The notes: a model not told the origin generated them from the letters alone. A stretch of DNA of 29,967 nt from Pigoraptor chileana (GCA_943704495.1 CALSCR010000462.1:1-29967), one strand, 5' to 3'. Positions 1 to 10,773 are shown, counted from the first letter of the stretch. A program made the numbers and translations.

Positions 1-75
<75 letters not shown>
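1..75. repeat. (AGAC)n tetranucleotide microsatellite
   Basis: About nineteen uninterrupted AGAC units run from the first base of the window. Two further AGAC units recur at 117-125. The array lies in the sequence where the CLC gene's next (downstream) intron would be, so it is probably intronic. Confidence 0.97.
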
Positions 76-81
76 TTTAAG

Positions 82-113
82 TCAGTGTCTTAGGCGCTGT
101 GCCTATGCACTCC
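82..113. repeat. Diverged copy of a dispersed hairpin-type motif
   Basis: The 17 bases at 82-98 match the motif at 28819-28835 except for two changes, and the similarity continues weakly to an ACTCC at 109-113. The same core is found as near-perfect hairpins at 8747-8763 and 8939-8957. This copy has one decayed arm. It lies in putative CLC intron sequence. What family it belongs to is unknown. Confidence 0.45.
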
Positions 114-357
114 AGAAGACAGACAGGGAGAAAGAGAGGACTCAAGTTTGTTTGTTTATAGCCAAACAAGTGATAGAGAGTGACGGCACACTGGCATGAT
201 AGCACACCAATTCGTCAACACATGCACACACCACATCAATGTGAGCACACGCCATGCATTCCAACACATAACAGGTCTGATCTACTGGTGATCAACTGCG
301 CACAAAACCAATATTTTATACTGAGATCCATTATATAGTCGAATGAGTGGGCCTTAC

Positions 358-2642
358 CTGGCTCATGAACCCGAGAAGGTAGTAGGCGACAGCGCATGTC
401 TGTTTAAGGGCAAATGGATAAATTCGCATATGGTCAGAAAGGCATGCAAAACACCATAATTGCGGATGATTTGCCAACAATGGAAACATTCCGCAAGGGG
501 CGAGCCAACAGAGACCCGAAGATTGCCACACTGGGCGCACGAATGCTGTGGCCACACGCACCACGTATGTCCTGAAGATGAGCTTGCTATTGAAGAAGGA
601 AATGGCCTCCTCAAGCACAAACAGCGTCCCTCCAATCGGCGCGCGGAATGCGGCTGATATACCCGCCGCACTCCCGCTGTCACATCAAAGTGGAGATGTG
701 GGGGATGTCCATTAGTATTTGTGATTGCGTGTTTTTGTTTTTGTTTTTGTTTGTATTTGAGAAGCTTGGTGACGGCGTGGGCGATGTCAGTGAGCGAGTC
801 GATTTTGCACCAAGAACAACAACACAAAACGTTCACGATGACTAGACTCGAAACAACTAATAACAACAACAGCACACGCACACACACACACATTCATATA
901 CACACACATACACGCATAAACTCACCATGCAATGAAAATACGCTCGTCCCTGTCGTTTCTGAGGGTCTTTGAGCGCGACTTCTCGTCACTCAGCGCGTGG
1001 AAACAGTTGAGTTTGCTGAGGTCTCTCACGAGGCGCACGCCTACCATCGCACCAATGTGAATCATCGGGCCTGTGTGCAGCACACGAGATTGCAATCATA
1101 CACATGCATGAGTGACTCATGAAGATATATCAACCAATACGCTTTTGCCCACAATCAGAGAACTCCAACTTGAATACACTCCCAACCAGCCACAATCAAA
1201 ACTAGCATAGATGCTTATTCTAATGCACTCTGCTATCGCACACATGTACACACACACACACACACACACATGCACACATGCACACGCATGAACACTTCTA
1301 TATACATATAATACGGCAACGGAGAGCATCGCAGGCGGTGAGTGCAGCAGCGTGCTTCATAATCATGTAACTTGTGTGGTGTCCGCTTACCTTCGGGCCC
1401 AAGGGCAAGACCGGCTCCCACAGCGCACGTGATACCAATGATTTTACACACGAGTGTCTGCAAACACGCAAGCGCGCATTACATGCACACACGCACGCAC
1501 ATGAAGATCCATCGATTAGGCTTTGTGAGATTGCTTTTCAAGCATTAGTTGTCCGTATGCGGAGCTCATAGCCATGCATCTAACCACTGCTGCTTCTACA
1601 ACCCATGTATGAGTGCATAGCTTTGTTTGATGTCGGGTGTACACAAACGCACCCGAAAGTCCATTGCGCGAGGAGGCGCGGCTCCGTTCAGGAAGGCAAG
1701 CACCTCGGGAATCCCCGAACCGCCTGCCGCAGGCTGCATACACACATTACCAGCAAGCACCAATAAAGTGTAAATTGATGTGTGTGTGTGCGTGTGTTTG
1801 CGTGGGTGGGTGCTTTTGCGTGGGTGTGTTTGCGTGGGTGTGTGCTTTTGTGTGTGTCTCTGCGTGTGCCCGTATGCCAATGTACTTTGCAACCAAGACC
1901 CCTCACCTGGTAGAGAACGACGCCGACGCCAATGAGAACCAGTCCCACCATTATGATTGTATTGACGATCCAGGCAACGCCCGATTGGCCGTGCTCAAGA
2001 TCTGTACACGATCCACAGCAGCAAAGTGAAGGAAATAGCGACGACAAGCACAACTGTTTCCAGAGGAAACTGTTACAACATCTACAGTTGGCAGGGAAAA
2101 GCAACTGGCCGCGACAACAATGATGCAGATACATTCGGCAAGGAGATCAAACTTTGCGTCGGCGAGATGCTCCGTGACAACGTGAATAGCCTTGTAGATG
2201 CAGGCGACAATAAGACCGATGGCAACAAACATAAACCAGCGAATCACCGCCTTGAACTTGACGGTCTGTGTGAGGCGAAACGGAAACAGCATATCAGAGA
2301 CATAGAAGTCGGAGTGTGGGATATTGCGCTACTCTGAACATGCCGCCGCATGCTCGCAATAAGTAAGAGGCTCGTGCTCACCTTTCGCGTGCGTGCCTTG
2401 ATGGACTCGCGATATTCCTGGTTGTTAATGATCTCATAGTCGAGACTCTGCAGGTACAAGTAATGCAGTTATGTGTGTCAAACTTACAACAGATGTATCA
2501 CGAGAATTGAAGTGTCACGAGCATTGTTTCGATTGGAACATTGTTTGAAGGTGAGGTGTAGTGACGGTGCATTCACCTCCACGGGACCGCCAGGCTTGCG
2601 AGGACGCAGTTTGTGCACCAGGCGACCACACACGTCGGCCAT
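358..2642 (-). CDS. CLC-6/7-type chloride/proton exchanger, N-terminal half (3' end beyond window)
   Basis: A membrane Cl-/H+ exchanger of the eukaryotic CLC family. Nine exons join in frame: 2577-2642, 2382-2447, 2133-2328, 1907-2001, 1653-1733, 1391-1457, 926-1070, 562-676 and 358-399, encoding about 291 residues. The start is MADVCGRL. The early motif SLDYE (23-27) is typical of the CLC-6/7 branch. The selectivity motif GSGIPE is at 146-151. The gating glutamate E190 lies in LGPEGPMIHIG, and the proton glutamate E262 in LFVLEEA, so exchange rather than channel activity is predicted. The usual K/R before the gating glutamate is P189, which is odd. The last visible exon ends at a GTAAGG splice donor. 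The remaining helices and CBS domains must lie to the left. Boundaries of exons 3/4 and 8/9 were chosen by phase and family fit. Confidence 0.9.
871..915. repeat. CA-rich microsatellite at a CLC intron donor
   Basis: A CA-rich tract on the plus strand, so TG-rich in the sense of the CLC transcript. It begins about ten bases inside the intron, directly after the donor at 925/924. Confidence 0.85.
1248..1290. repeat. CA-rich microsatellite in a CLC intron
   Basis: Near-continuous CA dinucleotides inside the intron between exons 6 and 7 of the CLC gene. Confidence 0.85.
1779..1870. repeat. TG-rich imperfect minisatellite in a CLC intron
   Basis: A run of TG dinucleotides followed by imperfect copies of a TTTGCGTGGGTG-like unit. 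In the sense of the CLC gene it is CA-rich and sits in the 3' half of the intron 1734-1906, the opposite polarity to most donor-proximal tracts here. Confidence 0.8.
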
Positions 2643-3267
2643 TTTCACCTCCGAGTGCGTTCACCGGACAAGTATTATGTGCAAACAAGGCAGAATGATG
2701 CACATTGAACGACACACACAAAGAGAAACCAGAACTGCACGTGTTGAAATAGGTGCGTGTGAATAAAGCAGACAGCGTGTTCAGACGTTTGTTTACTGTG
2801 CCGAGTCTTGTAGCACCGAGTCGGACTTGCTGACTGCGTGACACCCACAGCGAGAATTACCAAAATAAGGCAGCTCTATAACCCATAAATGGGAATAGAG
2901 TGAATACAATTACCTTATTCATGATGCGGTGAATTATGATTGGTTGTTTCTCTGATGCACTTTGGTGAACTGGATTTCTGTTGTGCGACTCCTTCTTACT
3001 ACTATATTATACCACTGGCGATGGCGTTGCATGTGGGCAGGACAATCGAACAGTGCCGGGTTCTGATAAGCATATTGTTGGGCAGACTGGAAAGCACGAT
3101 AATAGGCACACAGGATTATAGGCATACAAGCACACCAACTAACTTAAGTGGCGGATGCGAACATGAAATATGGTGGCATCGTCAACGCATGTATCGCAGT
3201 GTTTGTCATGTGTTCATGGTTGGATTGTATTGGCACACAGCCAAAGCTTGAGCGTGCTTTTCGCACA
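2643..3267. other. Intergenic region between PPT1 3' end and CLC start
   Basis: About 625 nt holding the CLC promoter/5' leader and the PPT1 3' end. No coding exon with family similarity was found on either strand; the open frames are short and repeat-driven. Confidence 0.6.
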
Positions 3268-5327
3268 TTAGACTTCCTTGGAGAGGAAGGGCACGACGAA
3301 GTCCCCGAAATACTTTTGGAAGCACTCCGAGCTGCAATTCGACAAAACCCACCAACAATCAGTCAGAGCACAAGCGTGTCAGAAAGGCGTATCCATGGAG
3401 ATAGTCACCAAGCACCTCACATTCAGACCACTATGCCCAAGAAACCGCACCTGTAGTCAGCGTGGGCGCACATGGTGGTGAATCTCCTGAGACGGCCGGT
3501 CGCATCAAGCGTACGGAGCCCATTGACATCGTTCCGATAAATGTAGGAATCCTCGAGGGGAATGATCTGGGTCAGGTCGCCCGGGGCATAAAATCCCCAC
3601 GCGCTTGTTGCCATGGGGACGAGCGTGTCGTCCACGGCGCTGTGGATGAGGAGAAAGTTTTCCAGTGCCAACATATTGTTTTTGTATGTGGCATTGACGG
3701 ACCCCCGGAAGCACGCCGTGTCGTCATCAGGGCATGCGAGGCCGCGCTCGTTGTTGATGTCCGCCAGATACCGCGAGTCGGTCGCATATTCGGTGAGCGC
3801 AAAGGGATCCTGAGATGCGTGTCAGTATTCAGGTGTGGGCAATTCGAATCATCAGTTCGCTGACCCTGCAAACGCACTCACTCTGGCTGTCGCAAAACCA
3901 GCTCTGTCACCCCCATCCCCATCCCCATCGCCTCATCCTCTCTCAAAGACAGAGATGCAGGAGGTCCGTGGACACCACAAATAGAGTGAGAAAGAGTGTG
4001 AGAGATGTGTTTTTTGGATTCAAGGTTGCGGTCTTGCGTGTTATGCTCATGGACTTCACAAGAAGAGTGAGAGAAAAAGGGACCATAATGGGATTACGTT
4101 GCCAATGCATGACACACTACTTGTCAAAGAGCGCAGAGATGCAGAGATCAATCGCACCTTCCAGTACTCGGCAAATGTGACGTGCGCCTGCAGTGCACCC
4201 GCATACGAAATTTTGTTAAAGATGTCGTCGAGCAATTCGCAATATGTCGCATTTTTTGTGACCTTGTTGCATGCATCGTTCACGATTGGGACTCCGTATT
4301 GCCCTGCGTAGAGAAAGTGCGGGGCATGTTCATAAATTTGTGTGTGTGTATGAGAATGTGTGTGTATGTGTTTGCATGTGTGCATGTTTGTACTACATAC
4401 CAAGGTGCGCGCGGGAGTGCCTGTGTCTGTTAAGCCCATGTGATTATCTCTATTGTTGTGATCCAGCTGAAGACTGCGTCTGTTTGTAGACATCCAAATA
4501 CCAGACTCGCTTCCACACTTGCATTCAGACACGTCATACTCTAACCTGCTTGCGGCGATACCCAAGAAATGAATGTGTGCACTGGGGGGTCATTGCATCG
4601 CTCGAGATACCCGCGTGCTACAAGGCCACCCTACAAATCAAGGCCAGATCAACAACAAAAAAAGAAAGATTAACATTTCCGTCGCATGTGCTACTTGCAA
4701 AGGGTCACATATTAGAACAAGTAGGCCTCACCTGCGACACTCCAAGCAGATTGAATCTAGGTTGTTGTGATGCAAATGGGATGTCGGACTTGTTAGAAGC
4801 AATGAGTAATTCACACTACGCGGACACCCATACAGAATCATACACGCAGACACATATACAAACATACACATATAAACACATACACAGACACACACACACA
4901 CACACACATATACATAACGCACACGCACTCACCCGCCCGCAAGGTTGGTGTCCTCCTTGAGCTGGCGGCACAGACTGTCCACCTGCTTCTCCATGGGCAT
5001 GAAAAACGAATCAACATCTCCGTTGCCAACTTCGAGGTTCTTGACATATATGCCGGGAACCTTTTCCGCAATAAATTTGGCCATAAAGTCAAGCGATGAT
5101 GCTGACGCCGATATGCCTGCAGTTGTCAGAAATCGACACTTTCAATCATCCCTTTACTGCGACCAGAAAAAGTCACCATAATTCGAGCTGACACGCAAAT
5201 GAGGACTTATAAGATGGGCTTGAATATACTCACCGTGCATGATGGCGATCGGAAGGACTTTGCCGCTTGCAAGCTGAACCAGGCAGCATGCAACCAAGAC
5301 AGCCGCGATGCAATTCGAAACCTTCAT
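3268..5327 (-). CDS. PPT1: Palmitoyl-protein thioesterase (PPT1 family)
   Basis: A lysosomal alpha/beta hydrolase that removes palmitate from cysteines of S-acylated proteins. Seven exons join in frame: 5234-5327, 4933-5116, 4732-4756, 4546-4630, 4158-4303, 3451-3809 and 3268-3331, giving 318 residues (human PPT1 has 306). Residues 1-21 form a signal peptide (MKVSNCIAAVLVACCLVQLA). An in-frame upstream ATG exists, but this start places the signal peptide at the N-terminus. The nucleophile is S100 in GVSQGG, split between exons 3 and 4. The catalytic Asp is probably D239 (VDDTLVP) and the His H294 (CAHADY). The family motifs RGYLERCNDPPVH, FISWVSP, AEYWKDP and LADINNERG are present. NATY at about 217 is a possible N-glycosylation site. 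A cysteine-bearing insert at about 203-214 is not in the human protein. Stop TAA. Confidence 0.93.
4840..4930. repeat. CA-rich tract at a PPT1 intron donor
   Basis: Long CA/CATA repeats occupy the donor half of the intron 4757-4932. They are TG-rich in the sense strand and begin right after the GTGAGTGCG donor. Confidence 0.85.
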
Positions 5328-5492
5328 TTCCGCTAAAGATAAAGAAAGAGATTTTGAGTATATATTGATCAATCAAAGATAGTGCTGAAGTGATAGACAT
5401 AACAGATTACGCACTGGAACAAGAAGTTGCTCTCATAACTGTGCTCTTCCGACTACGTATCACAGAATGTACAGAAACAGCCACGGTGTGAC

Positions 5493-5561
5493 TCACGTGA
5501 TGAGCGAGCCGCTTGTGACGCAGGGGATGCTCAAAACACGTCACGAAAGTAACAGCACGTG
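5493..5561. promoter_or_regulatory. Two CACGTG E-boxes upstream of PPT1
   Basis: TCACGTGA lies at 5493-5500 and a second CACGTG at 5556-5561, about 165-230 bases upstream of the PPT1 start. In animals the related GTCACGTGAC (CLEAR) element drives lysosomal genes through TFEB. That is a parallel only; use here is inference. Confidence 0.3.
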
Positions 5562-5888
5562 ATCACCAGGTTTGGTGTTACGCAAGCACACAGAGAAGTG
5601 AGTGTCAATCACGGCGCCTGGGGAGAATAAACAAGACCACGTCCCGAAGGAGTCGTCTCTTGCCTAAGGTCGCACTTGAAAGAATCACCGATAAGCCAGA
5701 TTTAGTTTACACAAATTTCGTTTCTTTAAGATACTGACAAGTTCGTGAAATGGTACAACTTTGCATACGCCGCCACGCGCACCTCTACATATACCCATCC
5801 CAGACTCATCACCGCGTACGTTCACACATACCACACACACACACGTCCGTACACACACGCGCGCGTATGTAAGATACAAGTTACGCAC

Positions 5889-6199
5889 ATTCCGCTTCAG
5901 GATTGGAATGTCATCCGCCGCGGAGACCTCCTCACCAAGACAGCACACACAAACACACATTTACTGCTATACGCCCACGCATACAGAGAATAAACACCAA
6001 CATTGAAAGACATACGCGCACACACAATCCACACACACGTTCCTACGCAACACATTCGACAATCTTTGGGAAGCGGCGCTTTGGAATGTCGTTGATACTG
6101 ATCTGGCCGCTTGCGTCCATACAATGCAGTCTTGGTCGCCATGACAGGCGGCGATCGAATTCTTCGGCCCGCCCCATCCACAAAGTTCTCCATCGCCAT
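5889..6199 (-). CDS. Weak candidate for a small hypothetical gene
   Basis: No family was recognised. A 51-codon open exon at 6047-6199 begins at an ATG in good context (AACATGGCG) and ends at a GTAGGAACG donor. A second possible exon, 5889-5930, would continue in phase and end at GTGCGTAAC. The first exon is basic, with many Arg and Lys. The rest of the region to about 5750 is CA-rich, and no convincing last exon was found. All three frames of exon 1 are open, which weakens the call. It could equally be non-coding DNA. Confidence 0.2.
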
Positions 6200-6780
6200 G
6201 TTCCTCCAAACATTCCCTTACCCTAGGGATATATCTGTTGCAGTTACATTCGTATCGCGATGTGATGGGAACCGCCCGGCTTGATGGGAGTGAGTATGAC
6301 TCCGCATTCAGCCGGCCGCCGCAATCCGATTTGAAACTTCAGCCGCTCGTCCAGGGGTACTCGTCGATGGCATCCATCCGAGACGACGTCACCACGTAGT
6401 CATATTCCGGGCCCCATATTCCGCGACTCTGACGTCACCTCGCCTGACGGTCGACACCCCCGGGACGACCGGCTGCGGTACGTCAACTATGGTTTCCGGC
6501 GTGTAAAATACTGTCGTCTACACATCTACCATTCACTGGCCACCCGTACGCTTACTCGACGACGACGGCAGCGCGAGCATTACAAAGGGGCCTTTTATGC
6601 TGCGCAAGTTTCTCGCCAAGCAACGACATGCACTACGGAGCAACACGACAGCTTCCAGACGAGTGGGCGTGGTCAGTACTCCTATAACTACGCCAAAGCG
6701 TGTCAAACATCGTGTAATACTTTGAAGTTCAAATGAATTTATTTTCAAATCGTGCGTGCATACAGTAGTGACGGTAGTTT
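6200..6780. other. GC-rich stretch, coding-like but unassigned
   Basis: Rich in CG dinucleotides and open in several frames on both strands, but no single frame runs through and no family was recognised. One plus-strand frame stays open from about 6420 to a TGA near 6735. It may be decayed coding sequence linked to the degenerate gene next door. I make no gene call. Confidence 0.4.
6738..6743 (-). terminator. AATAAA polyadenylation signal
   Basis: A canonical AATAAA on the minus strand, about 40 nt past the TAG that closes the degenerate BAH/PHD-like gene. Confidence 0.5.
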
Positions 6781-8608
6781 CTAGAGTAGATCCACGAGAG
6801 ACGTCTTGGCTTGCGCCAACGACTCTGCCGACCTCGCCGCTTCGGACGGAATGCGCAAGTGAACCGCACCGTAGGCCTGCCCAAATGGCACCCCACACCG
6901 CTGCAAAATAAAGGCAACTGCTTCTGGCTCGAGCACGGGGTCCAGGTACGTCGAAAACTTTGTGACCCAGTAGTCGTCGCTGAAACGCACCAACTTTCGA
7001 ACGAGCCCGTCCGTGAACTGCGGCTGTGCGGCCTTCTTGACGCCTTCGAGGAGACCGCCGAGACGTGCCTTGAGCTGGGCATGCTGCGACGGAGAGAAGA
7101 CGTTGGCGCCCATGCCTCCTACGAGCGCAGGAACGGATGACTGGTTGTAAACGCGGTCGTACAGCATGTAGATGCCGTGGAGGGGCGAAAACTTGCGGCC
7201 GCTCGCCACCTCTGAGCAGTGACGGAAGCACGCATCGAGAAGGCGTTCTGGAAAGACGTTGGGAACGGCGTCGTACTGTGTCTCGTCGTCTGCGGACGTT
7301 GTTAACTCCCAGTTGAGGAGGGCGTCATGCAGATGGGGTTGTCCGCCGAAAGAGTGCGGCGCAGTGCCTTGGGAACACACTTGGGGCACGAAATTTCCAA
7401 CCACACAGTCACCGTGGAATACGACGTTGCACATGCTACAGCGCTTTTTGCCTCCTACCACAAAAGCGGTGTTTTTGCACACAAAACGAAGCGCCGTCGT
7501 CGGTGTTCGCGAGCGTGGTGCGACCGTTCGCTACTTCGAGCCTGTATCCAACGCGTGGGACCAAACTGTCCATTCCATCGACGCTCGCGAGGAGTATGGA
7601 GTCCGTGTGGTCCGACTCGTACGCATCGCCGCACAGAACGCACTCTTACGGGAAAAGCGTGTTTCCGTCCTCGACAAACTGCTCCCTGTCTTCGCGCGTG
7701 TATATCCATTCGACTTTCAACGAAACTTCCCTCGAATCAACAGTGTGCCTCTTGACATGTTTACCGCTGTTGTTCTCGAAACCCTCGAAACCAACGACCT
7801 TGCAAAAGGCGGCCATGTCGTGGTCAAGACGAACCTTGATATTGCTGCCGTGTTCGATGACATCGCCGTCTGGAAGTTGTACACAGTCAAAGTTGCCGTT
7901 GAGGAGGTACTCGATGAATTTTCGGCGTCATTTTCGTTGTCGTGCAAAAAGTAGTATCAAAGTTGCGGTAAAGGACAAAAGAAGCGCAGTCGTGGGTTCG
8001 GTCTCTGGCAAATGAAACAGTCGCGTGGGCGTGAAGATGCTTGAACTTTGTGCGCGTTGCTCGTGCACGTTTTTGCGACGCTGTCCTTGAGAGCTGCGAA
8101 TGCTTAAATAATGCCCAGCACACCTTTGTTGGTCGTTATCGTACCGATCAAGTCCTCGTTTTCTTGTTCGAGGAAATCGACGCGCTCGCCGAGACCGATG
8201 TTGTCCTTCTCGAGGGTGCAAATGCGCTCTCTTAAGTCCTATAACTCCTTCCTTGTCTCCGCTTTGAAACTGTCCAGACTTTCCAAAATGTCAGACAACT
8301 TTGGTCCCGTCTTGTCGACAATAAGATAGTCTCTGTGGTCTGAGTACGCGTTTTTCTCTGCAAAAAGGAGCATTGTCGATGTCAAATTACGAGGAAAACA
8401 ATATTTACGACTGTCAAGTGGTATAATACCAACCTATGACACTCGCGAAGACTTTCTTCTTGGCGTCGCCATAGGCCTCGTCAACAGTTCTCTTCCGGTC
8501 AACATAGTGCCCCAACCGATGAGGTGGCGCGACGAGAAGCACCGTACGCTGAGCGCTCGCCGACACCGTGGTCTTATGCGGCTCATGGGTGGTGCGCGAG
8601 CGATGCAT
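6781..8608 (-). pseudogene. Degenerate coiled-coil / BAH / PHD-like gene
   Basis: Read downward from an ATG at 8608. Exon 1 (8434-8608) joins exon 2 (from 8357) across a 76-nt intron. The frame then meets TAG at 8239-8241, TAA at 8104-8106 and TGA at 7957-7959, yet protein-like sequence continues: a coiled coil (DLRERICTLEKDNIGLGERV), then a short Cys motif (CFICQRPNP). A lost A near 7919 shifts the frame into a BAH-like segment (KFIEYLLNG to VSLKVEWIYTREDRE). A TAA at 7646-7648 follows, then a BAH-like end (SDHTDSILLASVDG). A second shift at the T run 7483-7486 leads into the PHD/C1-like CSMCNVVFHGDC and an open C-terminus ending in TAG at 6781. Intact neighbours use all three stops, so reassignment is unlikely. 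Domain names are by motif only; a transposon-encoded origin is possible. Confidence 0.5.
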
Positions 8609-8746
8609 CGAGCGTTGATGTGCACGGAATGTGAGTCAGCTTTTTTCAATTCCGTACTTCCCCTTTGTCATAACCAAGGGTGCTATACACGAGGAGTTGG
8701 TACTATAAGCGTCCAGTTAGTATGGCAATGTATGGAGATTAAATTT

Positions 8747-8763
8747 TCAGCGACTTAGTCGCT
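8747..8763. repeat. Short hairpin motif, copy 1
   Basis: TCAGCGACTTAGTCGCT: 6-bp inverted arms (AGCGAC/GTCGCT) around a TTA loop. It is followed by TTATTTCC and, at 8781-8794, ATTTATTATGGGCT, which recurs nearly unchanged at 9118-9130. Confidence 0.7.
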
Positions 8764-8938
8764 TATTTCCTTTTCCATACATTTATTATGGGCTATAGTT
8801 AACTCACCTTGTAATGGCCAAATGTTGATCACGTGAGTATATATTTCTGTCTCAGTGCTTTGCATCCGTTGATCCCCATCCTTCCAATCTTCCCAGAGTT
8901 ATCCCCAGGATCATACATATATATGACTCGGAGGAATT

Positions 8939-8957
8939 TCAGCGACAAAGTCGCTGA
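8939..8957. repeat. Short hairpin motif, copy 2 (perfect arms)
   Basis: TCAGCGAC, AAA, GTCGCTGA: perfect 8-bp inverted arms around a 3-nt loop. Same core as the copies at 8747, 28819 and 82. Confidence 0.75.
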
Positions 8958-9133
8958 TTTCAGGACCCGGACGCTTTTTGGCCCATAGACAGCCCATAGT
9001 GGAACGCTTCGCTCTCCATCTCCAGCACTGGAAATGCCCCCCGGCACGTGAGGGGAAGTATCCTGATGGCCAGGGAGATGAAGTAGGCAATCAGTGAAAT
9101 TGATCATTTAGTCGATTATTTATTATGGCTCAC

Positions 9134-9277
9134 TCACTATGGGCTCAGAGATTTGGGACGTATCGATCTCCAACTCCTCATGGTTCACGGGCGTCCCGAG
9201 GGGCACTCTGTCGGTCGGACTGGGGAAGTTTGGTGCATTTCCACGGTGGAGGGATTCCGGTACTGAGCCCATAGTGA
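9134..9277. repeat. 15-bp inverted repeat pair
   Basis: CTGAGCCCATAGTGA at 9263-9277 is the exact reverse complement of 9134-9148, with 114 bp between. A shorter match (GCCCATAGTG) is also at 8992-9001. This could mark the ends of a small element. Confidence 0.65.
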
Positions 9278-9489
9278 CGGCTGGGCTTGCCAGTGACCGA
9301 AAATAACTCTCGGACAGCGGGGGCGCACATGTTGCCTATCGTAACGCTATACTGAAATTTTGATACTTTCTGAAGATCGCTACTGCTGGCACTGACCCGT
9401 CGCCGGTCACTTTCGCCGGCAGCACTGAACCGGCATGTCCCTCGGGCGAAAACTGGCCATTAAATTCACTGTAGTTCACACAAATTCTC

Positions 9490-9511
9490 CACTAGTAAGG
9501 CACTAGTAAGG
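9490..9511. repeat. 11-bp tandem duplication
   Basis: CACTAGTAAGG occurs twice head to tail at 9490-9500 and 9501-9511. Confidence 0.8.
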
Positions 9512-10773
9512 AATCCCGGCCGCCCGCCGGGCGTGTGTGCACGAGTAAGCCGACGCATTATTACACTATCAGTCAGATAGACACCGGACTCGCCGTCTTA
9601 GGTGATCACCAGCTGATCATTTGTAGCCGGCGGCAAGCTAAGGGTACTTACCAGTACTGCCAGCACCAACGGTACTTACCTGGTCCAGCACATAGGCGCC
9701 AAAATGGCCAAAACTGTCTCTAAGGGTGCAAACCCCTTTATATGCAAAGAGCCAAAATGGTCTTCATGGGCAGAGGACCGTTAAGTAGATTAATTTCGCT
9801 TTCGGCATTGATGGTGGTGTGTTTTTTTTATTTGGCCCCCATAATGAATTCAAACATGAAGGCATTATTTCCTTTGTTCAGGGAAAGAGGCATCACCGTC
9901 ACACAGAGTGCCAGTAAAGCAGGGCTGAGGGCCCGGGTGGAAAGCTGTTGGTGTCATGATGTCACGTGACCTTCCATATTTTTACGTGCTATGCAAACCT
10001 CAGTCATCACAACTGGGTAGCAACTCTTCACTTGTGGGGCCCGCCGAGTCAGCTGCGACTCCACTAAATTGTGAGGTGTAATACTTCATACAAATGGAAG
10101 CATAGTAATTGGGGCCGCCTTTCGTTCCGAGAACGATGGTGGGTTGACAATGTTTTCAGAAAAAACGAGAAAAGTATATATGTTAGAGAGAGAAAGAGAC
10201 AGGGATAGATCAACACGAGAGAGGGGCAAGGGACGACACAAGAAAGGGAGTTATAAAGGGCATGTCCCGCTGTAAACAGCAAACACAAAAATGAAAAATG
10301 ATCCATCCACTTGGATCAACGACATGTTCGTTCAATGACGCTCACAAAAAGAGAGCAAAGGATTGAAGAATGCCCAAGGGAGTATGGGCGCAGGGAAACT
10401 CAACGCCCACAAGCAGAGCACGCAATGACACCATCATGGCGGTGGGTTAAACAGCAACGCAGGAAGTAGCGACACGCGATGGCCGCCCTCTACAGACGCA
10501 AAACCCGTAACGGATGCCTCACAGCAACCCGTGAGATATGCGACAAAAGGAGAACAAACAAGCAAATAAGAAGACAAAAGATTCGGCATAAACAAAACAA
10601 ATCACAAGTCGATCAACGTACTAGTATAACGCCAGAAAAGCGAGTCGAACAATAAAGGATCATCAATGACAATTCATCAATGGCAGCCCAGATGCAAGTT
10701 TTCTGGTCCCGTGATATACGAGTGCAACACCGCGATCATAAAGGGGAGATGCGAACCGCGCAATTCGTGCAAC

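Larger units (their letters stand above)
8609..10773. other. Gene-free 2.2 kb, repeat-bearing
   Basis: No family-supported exon was found on either strand. The 8.7-9.3 kb part carries hairpins and inverted and direct repeats (listed separately), which suggests one or more small non-autonomous elements. The 9.3-9.7 kb part is GC-rich with short palindromes, such as GGTGATCACC at 9601-9610, and two copies of GGTACTTACC at 9643-9652 and 9671-9680. The 10.06-10.77 kb part is purine-rich and would contain the 3' UTR of the kinase gene. GTCACGTGAC occurs at 9961-9970. Confidence 0.6.

Noticed and set aside
82-113. tRNA-Leu/Ser-like resemblance of CTTAGGCGCTGTGC
   Set aside because: It recalls a tRNA D-arm/anticodon region, but there is no acceptor stem, no seven-base anticodon loop and no GGTTCRA box nearby.
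6533-7231. 232-codon minus-strand open frame
   Set aside because: Arg-rich off-frame reading of the C-terminal part of the degenerate gene, which itself has better protein-like sequence and a downstream AATAAA.
7259-7954. 231-codon plus-strand open frame
   Set aside because: It lies opposite the BAH/PHD-like reading, shows no family motif, and is explained by the GC-rich antisense of degenerate coding DNA.
7646-8241. Stop-codon reassignment to explain the in-frame TAG, TAA and TGA
   Set aside because: Intact genes in this window end in TAA (PPT1, phosphatase), TAG (SH3 protein) and TGA (kinase, Arp1, Zn2Cys6), so all three are true stops.
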